A program made the translations under genes and the position numbers. 64,000 nucleotides of DNA from Pseudoflavitalea sp. G-6-1-2 (GTDB lineage Bacteria > Bacteroidota > Bacteroidia > Chitinophagales > Chitinophagaceae). Shown here one piece after another: positions 1 to 8,451 of this stretch. The notes under the pieces were generated by a model. The model saw only the letters and a list, made by a program, of their open reading frames with translations. It did no database searches and was not told the DNA's origin. The DNA lies in contig NZ_JABBGB010000003.1 in assembly GCF_012927185.1 (NCBI RefSeq), positions 1,612,001 to 1,676,000 of the forward strand, read 5' to 3'. Each line of letters begins with the position of its first letter. The first letter of the stretch is position 1.

Positions 1-848
1 CGGATGAGGAAGTCGAGCAGGCCATCGTCCATTTCCTTATCATACACAAAGCGAACGGGCTTGCCTTTGCGGCGGTTGCGGAGCCCTTTCTCGATCTTCT
101 GGATCATGGTGGTGCTCACGTCGTTGTCGATATCGATCTCGGCATCTTTGGTTACTTTGAAAACCCAGCTGCCGTAACGGTCGTATCCGAAATAGCTGAA
201 GATGCTTTTGAGATTGAAGCGGATCACATCTTCGAGCAGAATGATGTGTTGCTCGCCATCGGGGGATGGAAGTTTGCAGAACCTTCCCACTGCTTTGGAC
301 GGTACTTCGATGAGAGAGTACTTGCGTTTGAGGGTGCCGTCGCGGCGCGACAATACCACACCCAGGTACAAAGATTTTTCGCGGAGATAGGGGAGCTGCG
401 GCAGGTTCTCCACCATAATGGGAATGATATTGGAACGAACCTCTTCTTCGAAGTAGGTCTGTACAAATTTCTGCTGCTCTTTATTGAGTTGTTTCTCGTT
501 GATGAGGAATATCTTTTCTTTCTCCAGTTCTTTGCGAACGTTTTCCCAGATGGTATTGAAAGAGATCTGTTGCTGAAGAACGATCTGTTGAATTTCGTCA
601 AGGATTTTTCCGGGCGCCTGTTCGAGGTGCATATTCTTCACTTTCTTGCCTCCGATTTCGGTCATGCGTTTGAGGGTGGCTACGCGAACACGGAAGAATT
701 CATCCATATTGTTGGAGAAGATCCCGAGGAATTTGATCCTTTCCCTAAGGGGCACACTGGGGTCGGCGGCCTCCTGCAGCACTCGTCCATTGAAGCTGAG
801 CCAGCTGATATCCCTGGCTATCGTCTTGCGTTTCATTTGTTGCGTCAT
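1..848 (-). CDS. ppk1: Polyphosphate kinase 1, N-terminal part (cut by window edge)
   Basis: Makes long-chain polyphosphate reversibly from ATP. About 282 residues are visible, starting MTQQMKRKTIARDIS. They include the typical N-terminal stretch ISWLSFNGRVLQEA, followed by LGIFSNNMDEFFRVR, which is characteristic of the PPK1 N-terminal and head domains. The catalytic histidine domains lie beyond the left edge. The ATG at 848 is preferred to the ATG at 836 because it sits about 20 bases after a good promoter (868-896). Family assignment is confident from the motifs; the rest of the gene cannot be judged. Confidence 0.93.
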   Translation of the reverse strand, partial: MTQQMKRKTIARDISWLSFNGRVLQEAADPSVPLRERIKFLGIFSNNMDEFFRVRVATLKRMTEIGGKKVKNMHLEQAPGKILDEIQQIVLQQQISFNTIWENVRKELEKEKIFLINEKQLNKEQQKFVQTYFEEEVRSNIIPIMVENLPQLPYLREKSLYLGVVLSRRDGTLKRKYSLIEVPSKAVGRFCKLPSPDGEQHIILLEDVIRFNLKSIFSYFGYDRYGSWVFKVTKDAEIDIDNDVSTTMIQKIEKGLRNRRKGKPVRFVYDKEMDDGLLDFLI

Positions 849-867
849 TTGGGGTCAGGCGTTTGAT

Positions 868-896
868 CAAAGTTAATCCGCCTGCCGGTAAGTCAA
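868..896 (-). promoter_or_regulatory. Bacteroidota-type promoter of ppk1
   Basis: On the reverse strand TTG (894-896) is followed after 18 bases by TAACTTTG (868-875), a full match to the -7 element TAnnTTTG. The start codon of ppk1 is about 20 bases downstream. Confidence 0.6.
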
Positions 897-1090
897 TTTA
901 ACTCCAATGTTGTCAGATTCTTAAATATTTGTGTTCACTTATCTAAAACTACGCAATTATTGCGGCTTTTAATAATGTGATGAGCGGAAGAAGCAGGCTA
1001 TTGCCGGAATAATTGCGATAAGTAATTTCCGCGTTTCGTGCGTCTTCTGTTATTCATCAGTAGGAATCTATTCACTAAAAACTCAGAACT

Positions 1091-2230
1091 GTGAGAAAAA
1101 GTATGCTTTCATTTCCGGCAACCTGTATGGCTTTGGTTATTTCATTGACGGCGGGTGCACAACAGAAAAAGGATATCATCTTCAAAGGCAAGGCCGATCC
1201 CAAATATAATGGCGAGAAGATGCAGCTGTACAATAACAAAACCGGAGAGACCGACTCTGCGGTGATCGTCAATGGTGGGTTTGAGCTCCATGCCTCTTAT
1301 ACAGAACCCACCAGGTATATGTTTGCGAGCAATTACGAAGCGAAGACAAAAGGAGGTTATGCGCCATTCGGCATTGTGGTGGAAGGACCGGGAACGGTGC
1401 GCATCGATGCTGATATTGCCAGTTTCAGCAAATCGAAAGTGAGCAATGCGCCTGCGCATGAAGCAGTGCAATGGTACAATCAGCAGACCGATTTACTGGA
1501 TGGTAAATTCGAAGCAGCCCTCATCAAAAAATATGGCAAACCCGATCTGTTCACCAACCGTGCTTACGATAAAGAAGAATGGTATAAAGACGTAGAGCAT
1601 GCCTATGATTCAGCCGGCGATGCGCATAGCAATCAGGTGATGGAAGTGATGGTGCGTAAATATCCGAACTCGATAGGGGCGGCGTATCTCATGTCTGTAC
1701 GCAGTGGTTCCCTTCCGTTATCGTTGCAGGAAGAGTTGTATGGATTGTTCAAAGACAGGGTAAAACAGTCCTCCTATGGAAAATCAACACTCGAACTGAT
1801 AGAGGCACGCAAGTACTCGGCCATTGGCCAGACAGCTTACGGTTTCACTATGAACAACGAGCTGGGCAAGGCGGTGGAGTTCGCTTCTTTCCGTGGAAAA
1901 TATGTGCTGATCGATTTCTGGGCGAGCTGGTGCGGCCCCTGTGTTGCTTCCTTCCCGAAGCTGAAAGAAGTGTATGAGCAGTACAAAAACAAAGGCTTTG
2001 AAATTGTGGGAGTTTCAACGGACAAGAGTGAAGCAGCCTGGCAGACTGCCGTAAAGAAATATTTGAATCCATGGCCACAATTACATGATACGCAAAACAT
2101 TGCAGGAAAATTCTTTGCGGTAAAAATGTTGCCAACCACCTACCTGATCCACCCTGATGGAAAGATCGTTGCGCGTGATGTGCATGCGGAAGAGCTGGGG
2201 GCGAAGCTGAGCGAACTGCTGAAGCAGTAA
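1091..2230 (+). CDS. TlpA-like thiol-disulfide protein with N-terminal DUF4369-like domain
   Basis: Probable exported thiol:disulfide oxidoreductase of 379 residues. A signal peptide ending near TAGAQ is followed by a beta-rich domain (about 25-130, DUF4369-like), a helical middle, and a thioredoxin-fold C-terminus (about 250-379). The redox motif WCGPC is at residues 280-284 and the cis-Pro region is MLPTTYLIH. This layout is common in Bacteroidota, in redox maintenance of the envelope. The GTG start at 1091 is chosen over the ATG at 1103 because it supplies the positive RK residues expected in the signal peptide n-region; either is possible. It stands alone between ppk1 (divergent) and the ribosomal cluster. 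Confidence 0.88.
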   Translation: MRKSMLSFPATCMALVISLTAGAQQKKDIIFKGKADPKYNGEKMQLYNNKTGETDSAVIVNGGFELHASYTEPTRYMFASNYEAKTKGGYAPFGIVVEGPGTVRIDADIASFSKSKVSNAPAHEAVQWYNQQTDLLDGKFEAALIKKYGKPDLFTNRAYDKEEWYKDVEHAYDSAGDAHSNQVMEVMVRKYPNSIGAAYLMSVRSGSLPLSLQEELYGLFKDRVKQSSYGKSTLELIEARKYSAIGQTAYGFTMNNELGKAVEFASFRGKYVLIDFWASWCGPCVASFPKLKEVYEQYKNKGFEIVGVSTDKSEAAWQTAVKKYLNPWPQLHDTQNIAGKFFAVKMLPTTYLIHPDGKIVARDVHAEELGAKLSELLKQ

Positions 2231-2252
2231 AAATCATTTACTTTCAGAAACG

Positions 2253-2284
2253 TTTGCCCTTTACCCGGGTATTTACTATATTTG
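2253..2284 (+). promoter_or_regulatory. Distal promoter of the rpmB cluster
   Basis: TTTG (2253-2256), 20-base spacer, TATATTTG (2277-2284). Both elements match the Bacteroidota -33/-7 consensus. Transcription from here would give a leader of about 135 bases before rpmB. Confidence 0.65.
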
Positions 2285-2373
2285 CAACCTTTGGCACTGG
2301 GAGTTAAATGATTAAAAAGAAAGGGTTATTCACAATGTTGATAATCTTTGTTTGAAAAACCAGTATTTTCTTT

Positions 2374-2403
2374 TTGATAATTAATTGCATTTACCGACCT
2401 TTG
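2374..2403 (+). promoter_or_regulatory. Proximal promoter of the rpmB cluster
   Basis: TTG (2374-2376), 19-base spacer, GACCTTTG (2396-2403). There is one mismatch to TAnnTTTG, but the spacing is good. It lies 22 bases before the rpmB start. Confidence 0.5.
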
Positions 2404-2425
2404 CACTCCAAAAATTTTCAAAGTC

Positions 2426-2662
2426 ATGGCAAGAGTATGTCAGGTGACAGGTAAAGTTCCGGTAACCGGAAACCGTGTATCACACTCAAATATTAAGTCT
2501 AAACGCCGGTTTTTACCAAACCTGCAAGTGAAACGCTATTACCTGCCCGAAGAAGAAAAGTGGATTACCTTAAAGCTGTCTACCGAAGCTATCCGCACTA
2601 TCAACAAGAATGGTCTGTATAGCGTAGTGAAAGAACTGAGAGCAAGAGGTGAGAAAATCTAA
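2426..2662 (+). CDS. rpmB: 50S ribosomal protein L28
   Basis: Structural protein of the large ribosomal subunit, 78 residues, beginning [22 protein letters not shown], the usual bacterial L28 N-terminus. It is first in the rpmB-rpmG-DUF4295 cluster, an order typical for Bacteroidota, and is preceded by two candidate promoters. Confidence 0.97.
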   Translation: MARVCQVTGKVPVTGNRVSHSNIKSKRRFLPNLQVKRYYLPEEEKWITLKLSTEAIRTINKNGLYSVVKELRARGEKI

Positions 2663-2687
2663 TTAGTCAAATTTTCAACGTAGATAT

Positions 2688-2870
2688 ATGGCAAAGAAAG
2701 GTAACAGAGTACAGGTGATCCTGGAATGTACCGAGCATAAGACTTCTGGTCAGCCCGGAACAAGCCGCTACATCACTACCAAAAATAAAAAGAACAATCC
2801 TGAGCGTATGGAGCTCAAGAAGTTCAACCCGATCCTGAAAAAGGTTACGGTTCACAAAGAGATTAAATAA
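2688..2870 (+). CDS. rpmG: 50S ribosomal protein L33
   Basis: Large-subunit ribosomal protein, 60 residues, with the typical core [12 protein letters not shown]...[10 protein letters not shown]. It lies 25 bases after rpmB and is presumably cotranscribed. Only one cysteine is visible, so this is the zinc-free type of L33. Confidence 0.96.
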   Translation: MAKKGNRVQVILECTEHKTSGQPGTSRYITTKNKKNNPERMELKKFNPILKKVTVHKEIK

Positions 2871-2890
2871 TTCTTTCAATTTAGATAATC

Positions 2891-3064
2891 ATGGCAAAAG
2901 CAGCTTCTAAAAACGCGAAGGTAAAAGATGCGAAGGCTTCAGCTGAAGCTAAGAACTATACCAAAGTTATCCGTGCTGTTCGTAGTCCTAAGACCGGTGC
3001 CTATACTTTCAAAGAGGCTATCGTTCACAAGGAGAAGATCAAGGATTTCATGGCAAAAAAATAA
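2891..3064 (+). CDS. Small DUF4295-family protein
   Basis: A 57-residue basic protein starting MAKAASKNAKVKDAKASAEA and ending in KIKDFMAKK. Proteins of this family are encoded after rpmG in many Bacteroidota. The function is unknown; its size, charge and position suggest a ribosome-associated role (inference). It lies 20 bases after rpmG and just before a terminator, so it closes the operon. Confidence 0.85.
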   Translation: MAKAASKNAKVKDAKASAEAKNYTKVIRAVRSPKTGAYTFKEAIVHKEKIKDFMAKK

Positions 3065-3085
3065 GTGGATAGTAAGTACAATATT

Positions 3086-3116
3086 AAAAGCTGTTCTCCG
3101 TAGAGGACGGCTTTTT
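3086..3116 (+). terminator. Intrinsic terminator of the rpmB operon
   Basis: An 11-bp stem with G-T pairs around the loop CGTA (3099-3102), followed by a T run. It separates the ribosomal cluster from ftsY. Confidence 0.75.
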
Positions 3117-3117
3117 G

Positions 3118-3125
3118 TATTTTTG
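3118..3125 (+). promoter_or_regulatory. -7 element of a likely ftsY promoter
   Basis: TATTTTTG matches TAnnTTTG and lies 19 bases before the ftsY ATG, right after the upstream terminator. No clear -33 element is seen. Confidence 0.4.
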
Positions 3126-3144
3126 ATTTTCACAAACTCGGACT

Positions 3145-4110
3145 ATGGGATTTTTCGGAAAACTCTTCGGCAAGAAAGAAAAGGAATCACTCGATCAGGG
3201 ATTGCAGAAAACCAAGGAAGGTTTCCTCTCCAAGCTCACCAAAGTAATCGCAGGTAAAAGCACCGTCGACGACGAAGTGCTCGATAACCTCGAAGAAGCG
3301 CTGGTGAGTGCAGATGTAGGAATCGATACCACGGTTCAGATCATCAATCGCATCGAGAAGCGCGTAGCAAAAGATAAGTATTTGAGCACCAGCGAACTCA
3401 ATGGACTGCTTCAGCAGGAAATAGAGGCTGTGCTCGTAGATGCCGACGAAGCATCTTCCTATACTTTCACTTCAGAACTGCCTGCGAAACCTTACGTAAT
3501 ATTGGTAGTGGGTGTTAACGGCGTTGGCAAAACCACCACCATCGGCAAACTGGCCTATAATTTCAAGAAGGCAGGCAAATCTGTTTTACTCGGAGCGGCG
3601 GATACCTTCCGTGCCGCAGCCGTAGACCAGCTCACCATCTGGAGCGAGCGGGTGGGCGTGCCGATCGTAAAACAGGCCATGGGATCAGACCCCGCTTCTG
3701 TTGCCTTCGATACCGTTCAGAGTGGTGTTGCCAAAGGCGCCGATGTGGTGATCATCGATACCGCCGGTCGCCTCCATAACAAGGCACACCTGATGGATGA
3801 GCTGAGTAAAATCAAACGTGTTGTTCAGAAACATATCCCCGAAGCCCCGCACGAAGTGCTGCTGGTGCTCGACGGATCAACCGGACAAAACGCACTGGAG
3901 CAGGCTAAACATTTTACGGCTGCTACCGATGTTACTGCGCTTGCCATCACCAAACTCGACGGAACCGCCAAGGGCGGCGTAGTGCTGGCGATCGCCAATC
4001 AATTCAAAATTCCGGTGAAATTCATCGGAGTGGGCGAGCAGATGGAAGACCTGCTGGTGTTCGATAAACATGAGTTTGTAGACAGCCTCTTCAATCTCGA
4101 CAAGAAATAA
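3145..4110 (+). CDS. ftsY: Signal recognition particle receptor FtsY
   Basis: SRP-receptor GTPase that delivers ribosome-nascent chain complexes to the inner membrane. It has 321 residues: a short basic N-terminus without the long acidic A-domain of E. coli, a helical N domain (about 25-100), then the G domain with GVNGVGKTTTIGKLA (P-loop), DTFRAAAVDQL, DTAGRLHNK and TKLDGTAKGG. The length is normal for Bacteroidota. It has its own promoter and terminator. Confidence 0.97.
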   Translation: MGFFGKLFGKKEKESLDQGLQKTKEGFLSKLTKVIAGKSTVDDEVLDNLEEALVSADVGIDTTVQIINRIEKRVAKDKYLSTSELNGLLQQEIEAVLVDADEASSYTFTSELPAKPYVILVVGVNGVGKTTTIGKLAYNFKKAGKSVLLGAADTFRAAAVDQLTIWSERVGVPIVKQAMGSDPASVAFDTVQSGVAKGADVVIIDTAGRLHNKAHLMDELSKIKRVVQKHIPEAPHEVLLVLDGSTGQNALEQAKHFTAATDVTALAITKLDGTAKGGVVLAIANQFKIPVKFIGVGEQMEDLLVFDKHEFVDSLFNLDKK

Positions 4111-4144
4111 CGCTGTTCCGGAGACATTGTCTCCATCAAATATT

Positions 4145-4188
4145 GAGCCCCGTGACCAGCTTTTCAAGGCCGGTCACAGGGCTTTTTG
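4145..4188 (+). terminator. Intrinsic terminator of ftsY
   Basis: Near-perfect stem AGCCC-C-GTGACC / CGGTCAC-AGGGCT followed by TTTTTG. Confidence 0.8.
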
Positions 4189-4335
4189 TTTTTCCGGCTA
4201 TATGCCGGATAATGCGGAAGCTTCCTGTTGCATGTCGTGTGCAATCACTCCAAACCTACGCCAGCCGGCCCTTTGCGGATTACCTGTGTAGCTTTACTTT
4301 CCAAACCTGCTGAATGCTTCCACAAAAACTGCCGT

Positions 4336-4366
4336 AAAAAAGGAAGACCGGCAAAAGCCGGTCTTC
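4336..4366 (-). terminator. Reverse-strand intrinsic terminator without an obvious gene
   Basis: Perfect 10-bp hairpin GAAGACCGGC-AAAA-GCCGGTCTTC (4343-4366). The T run lies at 4336-4341 on the reverse strand, so the hairpin would stop reverse-strand transcription. No intact reverse-strand gene precedes it; the repeat at 4389-4466 does. The rest of 4190-4545 holds no gene I can support. Confidence 0.6.
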
Positions 4367-4388
4367 GTTAGTGAGCCTTTTAGCTCCT

Positions 4389-4466
4389 GGGTAACACCAC
4401 ATGATCGATCACACGCTATAACTTTAAATGCCGGGTAATACCATGAAATCGATCACGTGCTATGAC
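4389..4466. repeat. Two imperfect 34-bp direct repeats, possible gene-end remnants
   Basis: Units 4389-4422 and 4433-4466 are identical at 26 of 34 positions. On the reverse strand each codes for a similar peptide tail followed by a stop (VIDFMVLPGI and VIDHVVLPRS), just upstream of the reverse-strand terminator at 4336-4366. They may be duplicated 3' ends of a lost gene. This is inference; the parent gene is not recognised. Confidence 0.45.
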
Positions 4467-4545
4467 ACCATTATATATCTACGTTGATTATTTACGAAAG
4501 CAATCCACCGATTGGATTTTACAGCGCACAAATTTTTTTACTATG

Positions 4546-4553
4546 TACATTTG
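4546..4553 (+). promoter_or_regulatory. -7 element upstream of the EVE gene
   Basis: TACATTTG, a full TAnnTTTG match, 41 bases before the ATG. The -33 region is poor. Confidence 0.4.
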
Positions 4554-4594
4554 CTGCAATTACAATACTTTAAAATACTCCAATCCGATCAGAT

Positions 4595-5008
4595 ATGGCT
4601 TACTGGCTGGTAAAATCAGAACCTTTCAAATACTCCTGGGATCAGTTTGTGAAAGACAAAAAGACCTTCTGGGACGGTGTGCGCAACTATGCTGCCCGCA
4701 ATTTCCTCCGCGACATGAAAAAGGGAGATGAGGTGTTCTTTTACCATAGCAATGAAGGTCTTGAGATCGTAGGAATTGCCCGCGTGGTAAAGGAATCCTA
4801 TCAGGACCCTACCACCGATGAGGATGCATGGGTAGTGGTAGATCTCGCTCCGGTAAAACGATTGCCCAACCCCGTTAGCCTGAAACAAATCAAGGCCGAA
4901 CCCAAACTCAAAGAAATGGCACTCCTCAAACTGAGCCGCCTTTCTGTAACTCCGGTTACCCCCGACCAATGGGAGCAGGTGCTGAAAATGGCAGGGGAGA
5001 AAGGCTAA
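4595..5008 (+). CDS. EVE domain-containing protein
   Basis: A 137-residue single-domain protein of the EVE/PUA-like superfamily. The start MAYWLVKSEP, then WDGVRNYAARNFLRDMKKGDEVFFYHSN and the later GIARVVKESY are the family hallmarks. EVE domains read modified bases in RNA or DNA. The stand-alone bacterial form resembles human THYN1, and its substrate is unknown. The length is typical. It is a single gene with its own -7 element. Confidence 0.93.
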   Translation: MAYWLVKSEPFKYSWDQFVKDKKTFWDGVRNYAARNFLRDMKKGDEVFFYHSNEGLEIVGIARVVKESYQDPTTDEDAWVVVDLAPVKRLPNPVSLKQIKAEPKLKEMALLKLSRLSVTPVTPDQWEQVLKMAGEKG

Positions 5009-5117
5009 ATAACCTTTAACATTCTTCATGGGTTACATGCTGCAGGTGAGATGTATCAATCAATTGTGAAATATCACAGTTCTGTGCATCTCAGTTCCAT
5101 CACCTAAAAATTGCAGT

Positions 5118-6083
5118 ATGAAAACCTTACTTACTGTATCAGCCTTTATGCTGGTACTGGCCAGCTCATGCGATCACAAAAACGCCAATCAAAAAGAAGC
5201 TGCTGCCACTGCTCCTTCAGAAAATGCAAAATCAGAAGAACTTGTTGTCGCATCAGCAACTGATTCTGCCGCCGGCTACGAACAACTTCCGATGCCGCAA
5301 ACGGTTTCGCCCGAAAATCAACCCAATCAACCACAGCCTCAACAAAAGAATAATGCTCCCGCTCCGGCGCCCGTAAAAGCAGACTGGAACCGTAAGATCA
5401 TCCGCCATGGCGATCTGGAGCTCGAAGTAAAGGATTTCAAAAACTTCAATAACCGCGTTTCGGCCATTGCAGGTAAGTATGGTGGTTATATCTCCGAAGA
5501 AACACAGGAAAGCTCCGATTACAGACTGATGTCCAAAGTTACTTTGCGTGTTCCCGTAGATCAGTTCGAAGCAGCGGTGAACGAACTGAGCAGCACAGCC
5601 GAAAAACAAATCAGCAGAAATATCACTTCGCAGGATGTAACAGGGCAGGTAGTAGACCTCCGGTCGCGGCTCGAAGCCAAACGTCAGGCAAGACTTCGCT
5701 ATCTCGAACTGATGAAATCTGCAAAGAATATGGAAGAAGTATTTCAGGTGCAGAAAGAAGTGGATGAAATTCAGGAAGAGATCGAAGCCGCTGCCGGAAG
5801 AGTTAGTCAGCTTTCCAACCAGTCGGCCTACAGTACCATTACCGTTGTGTTCTTTCAGATAATCGATCCGTCTGCTCCCGTAACAGATAAGTCTCCTTCA
5901 TTTGGCGACAGACTGCTGGAGGCACTCGGCTCCGGGTTCAAATGGTTTGGCGATGTTGTGATCGCATTGCTGACGCTCTGGCCACTCTGGACCATCGCCA
6001 TTCTCGGAGTATACGGATACAGAAAATGGAGAAAGCAACGCCCCGCGAAACCCGCCACAGTAGCTGAATCTCCCGTGAAATAA
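5118..6083 (+). CDS. DUF4349 lipoprotein with C-terminal membrane anchor
   Basis: A 321-residue lipoprotein: signal peptide with a lipobox at LASSC near residue 18, a low-complexity Q/P/A linker (about 20-95), a DUF4349 region from about 98 with a coiled-coil core (about 170-235), then one hydrophobic segment (about 275-297) and a basic tail. DUF4349 proteins are envelope proteins of unknown role. Having both a lipobox and a C-terminal transmembrane helix is usual for the family. Confidence 0.88.
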   Translation: MKTLLTVSAFMLVLASSCDHKNANQKEAAATAPSENAKSEELVVASATDSAAGYEQLPMPQTVSPENQPNQPQPQQKNNAPAPAPVKADWNRKIIRHGDLELEVKDFKNFNNRVSAIAGKYGGYISEETQESSDYRLMSKVTLRVPVDQFEAAVNELSSTAEKQISRNITSQDVTGQVVDLRSRLEAKRQARLRYLELMKSAKNMEEVFQVQKEVDEIQEEIEAAAGRVSQLSNQSAYSTITVVFFQIIDPSAPVTDKSPSFGDRLLEALGSGFKWFGDVVIALLTLWPLWTIAILGVYGYRKWRKQRPAKPATVAESPVK

Positions 6084-6222
6084 GAATACGCTTTTAATAG
6101 CTCTCCCGAATGCAGATTGTGTAACCTCAATGTTCGCAATCTGCATTTTTTTGGAAAGATATGGATAGAAAAGCCATGCTGTAAGATGGTTTTGTAACAT
6201 CCGTTTTGATTAAATTTGAGAT

Positions 6223-6918
6223 ATGGCAAAGAAAAAATTAGTGGTGCTTTCCGGTGCCGGCATCAGCGCTGAAAGCGGACTGAAAACATTCAGAGACAGC
6301 GACGGATTATGGGAAGGATATGATGTATACGAAGTAGCCACACCAAGAGGCTGGAATAAAAACCCCGCACTGGTGCTCGATTTTTATAATATGCGCAGGA
6401 AGGATGTATTGGACGCCCAACCCAACGAGGCGCATATCGGCTTAGCAGAATTGCAGAATGATTTCGATGTTCAGATCATCACACAAAATATAGATGACCT
6501 GCATGAGCGCGCAGGTTCGGAAAAAGTATTACACCTGCACGGTGAGATCTTTAAGATGAGATCGGTAGCGGATGAATCGCTCATTTATCCGATCAAAGGA
6601 GATATCAAACTGGGCGATGTGGCAGAAGACGGCGCGCAGCTGCGTCCGCATATCGTTTGGTTTGAAGAACCCGTTCCGATGATCGGGCAGGCAGTTCCGT
6701 TAGTGAGGCAGGCTGATTATTTTGTGGTGGTAGGAACATCTCTGGCAGTGTATCCCGCAGCTGGATTGGTAGATTTTGCCCATCATGCCATCCCTAAATT
6801 CATCATCGATAAGAAAATTCCTGGCGATGGAGTGAACGGAATACATGGTTTGAAAATTATCGAGAAGCCCGCTACGGAAGGAGTGCAGGAACTGATTGCA
6901 TTGCTTCGCGGCATTTGA
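6223..6918 (+). CDS. cobB: Sir2-family NAD-dependent deacylase lacking the zinc cysteines
   Basis: A 231-residue sirtuin that removes acyl groups from lysines using NAD. Visible motifs are GAGISAESGLKTFRD (NAD binding), FYNMRR (a YxxR pair, as in desuccinylase-type sirtuins), TQNIDDLHERAG, the catalytic His in LHGE, and VGTSLAVYPAAG. The segment where most sirtuins carry a four-cysteine zinc site (between LHGE and RPHIVWF) has no cysteine. A TAAATTTG element at 6211-6218 ends 4 bases before the ATG, so a leaderless mRNA is possible. It is followed by a strong terminator. Confidence 0.92.
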   Translation: MAKKKLVVLSGAGISAESGLKTFRDSDGLWEGYDVYEVATPRGWNKNPALVLDFYNMRRKDVLDAQPNEAHIGLAELQNDFDVQIITQNIDDLHERAGSEKVLHLHGEIFKMRSVADESLIYPIKGDIKLGDVAEDGAQLRPHIVWFEEPVPMIGQAVPLVRQADYFVVVGTSLAVYPAAGLVDFAHHAIPKFIIDKKIPGDGVNGIHGLKIIEKPATEGVQELIALLRGI

Positions 6919-6950
6919 TTTGTAGGCCATAACATCCTCACCATAGCATT

Positions 6951-6983
6951 AAAAAAGCTGTCACTTGCGCGACAGCTTTTTTT
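6951..6983. terminator. Bidirectional terminator between convergent genes
   Basis: AAAAAAGCTGTC - ACTTGCGC - GACAGCTTTTTTT. The A run and T run flank the stem, so it can serve both the sirtuin gene and the reverse-strand dehydrogenase gene. Confidence 0.85.
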
Positions 6984-7042
6984 GTATCAGTTGAAATGCG
7001 GATAAGCCTTGCTGTTACTCAGCGTCAGCCCCGCATGGCTAT

Positions 7043-8347
7043 CTAATCTTCGTGGAACTTCACGCCATGCGCTTCCAGTTCGGCGAGTACCGGCGTATAG
7101 ATCTCCGGCAGAATAGGAATATGCAAACCGGTTAATGTGATCTTGCCCTGCAAAATCAGTTTGGCAGCAATGCCTAACGGTAATCCAACAGTTTTGGCCA
7201 TGGCAGTACGGAGTTGATCTTCTCCCTTCACCAGCAGGCAGCTGCTGGCTTTGTGTGAAGAGCCGTTCAGTTCGTATTCCAGCTCGTGAAGCATTACGAT
7301 CATGTCTTTGTCCTGTGGCTTCAGCACCAGTTTTTGTTCGAGAACAAACTGCATTACATCGGCAGCACTGCATTGGCCTTTGTTGATGAGAGTGGTATTG
7401 TCCTCCAGTCCGAAATACTGCAATTGCTGCATGAAAAGTGATGAAGGATCTATAGCCGCCACCGTTTCTTTCAGCGCATATTTTTCAAAGTGCTGCTGAT
7501 AGAAATCGCGGAGCGACAATCCATCTGTATTGTATTGCACCGTTTCGTCGGTGAGTTTGAGTTCGATTATCTGTTTCCATCCTGAAGAGAATGCAGGATA
7601 GCGAAGGGTAGTGCGGAGGAAGGTGGTGGCGGATTCCAGTCCGTATACCGGAATATAACTGAGCGAATCGCGGTTGGCGTACCATGCAAGCGGACCTAGA
7701 TCGGGGATCTCCACTTTATTCTCCGGGTTGAACAGGTGGTGGTAATCCACTTCAACCGTTTGGTTATTGTCTTTGTAGATGGCGCCTGCTTTTCCCGCCA
7801 TTACCACGTTGCGGGGATTCCAGCTGATTTTGTAATGCCAGGGATTGTCGTCGCTTTCAGGAGCCACGAGTCCGCCGCAATGCGATTTGAAAGATTGGAA
7901 ATTGCCACCTTTTGCGCGGATGGCTGCAATAAGCTGCATGGCGCTCATGTGATCGATACCGGGATCGAGACCCATCTCGCATAAGAAGAGCAAACCTTTT
8001 CCGGCGATCTCATTCTTCAGAGCGCCGATCTTATCATCCACATAACTTGCTGTGAGCAGGTTTTTTCCGAGGGCGAGGCAGTCCTTCGCCACCAGATAAT
8101 GCAGCGCGGGCGGAAGCAGGGAGATCACGATATCGGCAGATTGCACCAGCGGGGTACGGGCAGAATCATGTTCTACATTAATGCTCACTGCGCGTGCCTG
8201 AGGGGCGCCGGCAATTTTGGAACTGGCCAGTTCGAGGTTTCCGTCCACTACGGTAAGTGTCCACTGATGAGTGGCGGTTTCTTTTTTCAGGTAATCGATC
8301 AGGCATGTAGCCGACTTTCCTGCACCAAACACGAGGATATGCTTCAT
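7043..8347 (-). CDS. Saccharopine dehydrogenase-like protein
   Basis: A 434-residue protein with an N-terminal Rossmann fold (MKHILVFGAGKSATCLIDYL) and a C-terminal saccharopine dehydrogenase-type domain containing EMGLDPGIDHMSA and SHCGGLVAPESDDNPW. The family includes lysine-pathway saccharopine reductases and lysine 6-dehydrogenases; the substrate here is not proven. The ATG at 8347 is preferred to the longer frame to 8404 because the nucleotide-binding motif normally begins within a few residues of the start. It ends at a bidirectional terminator. Confidence 0.85.
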   Translation of the reverse strand: MKHILVFGAGKSATCLIDYLKKETATHQWTLTVVDGNLELASSKIAGAPQARAVSINVEHDSARTPLVQSADIVISLLPPALHYLVAKDCLALGKNLLTASYVDDKIGALKNEIAGKGLLFLCEMGLDPGIDHMSAMQLIAAIRAKGGNFQSFKSHCGGLVAPESDDNPWHYKISWNPRNVVMAGKAGAIYKDNNQTVEVDYHHLFNPENKVEIPDLGPLAWYANRDSLSYIPVYGLESATTFLRTTLRYPAFSSGWKQIIELKLTDETVQYNTDGLSLRDFYQQHFEKYALKETVAAIDPSSLFMQQLQYFGLEDNTTLINKGQCSAADVMQFVLEQKLVLKPQDKDMIVMLHELEYELNGSSHKASSCLLVKGEDQLRTAMAKTVGLPLGIAAKLILQGKITLTGLHIPILPEIYTPVLAELEAHGVKFHED

Positions 8348-8429
8348 GTGGCGCAAGATAGTAAAAACAGGAATAGGGGAATGCCTGCAATGGCTGAGAA
8401 ACAACGGTCTGTAAGGAGCGGATTGATGG

Positions 8430-8451
8430 AAATCCGCCGTGCGGGCGGATC
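8430..8451 (-). terminator. Possible terminator of the 8450-8764 gene
   Basis: Reverse-strand stem ATCCGCC - CGCAC - GGCGGAT followed by TTTCC; it begins at the stop codon. The T run is short. Confidence 0.4.

Noticed and set aside
246-866. Forward-strand frame of about 206 codons
   Set aside because: It is the antisense of ppk1 and has no family features.
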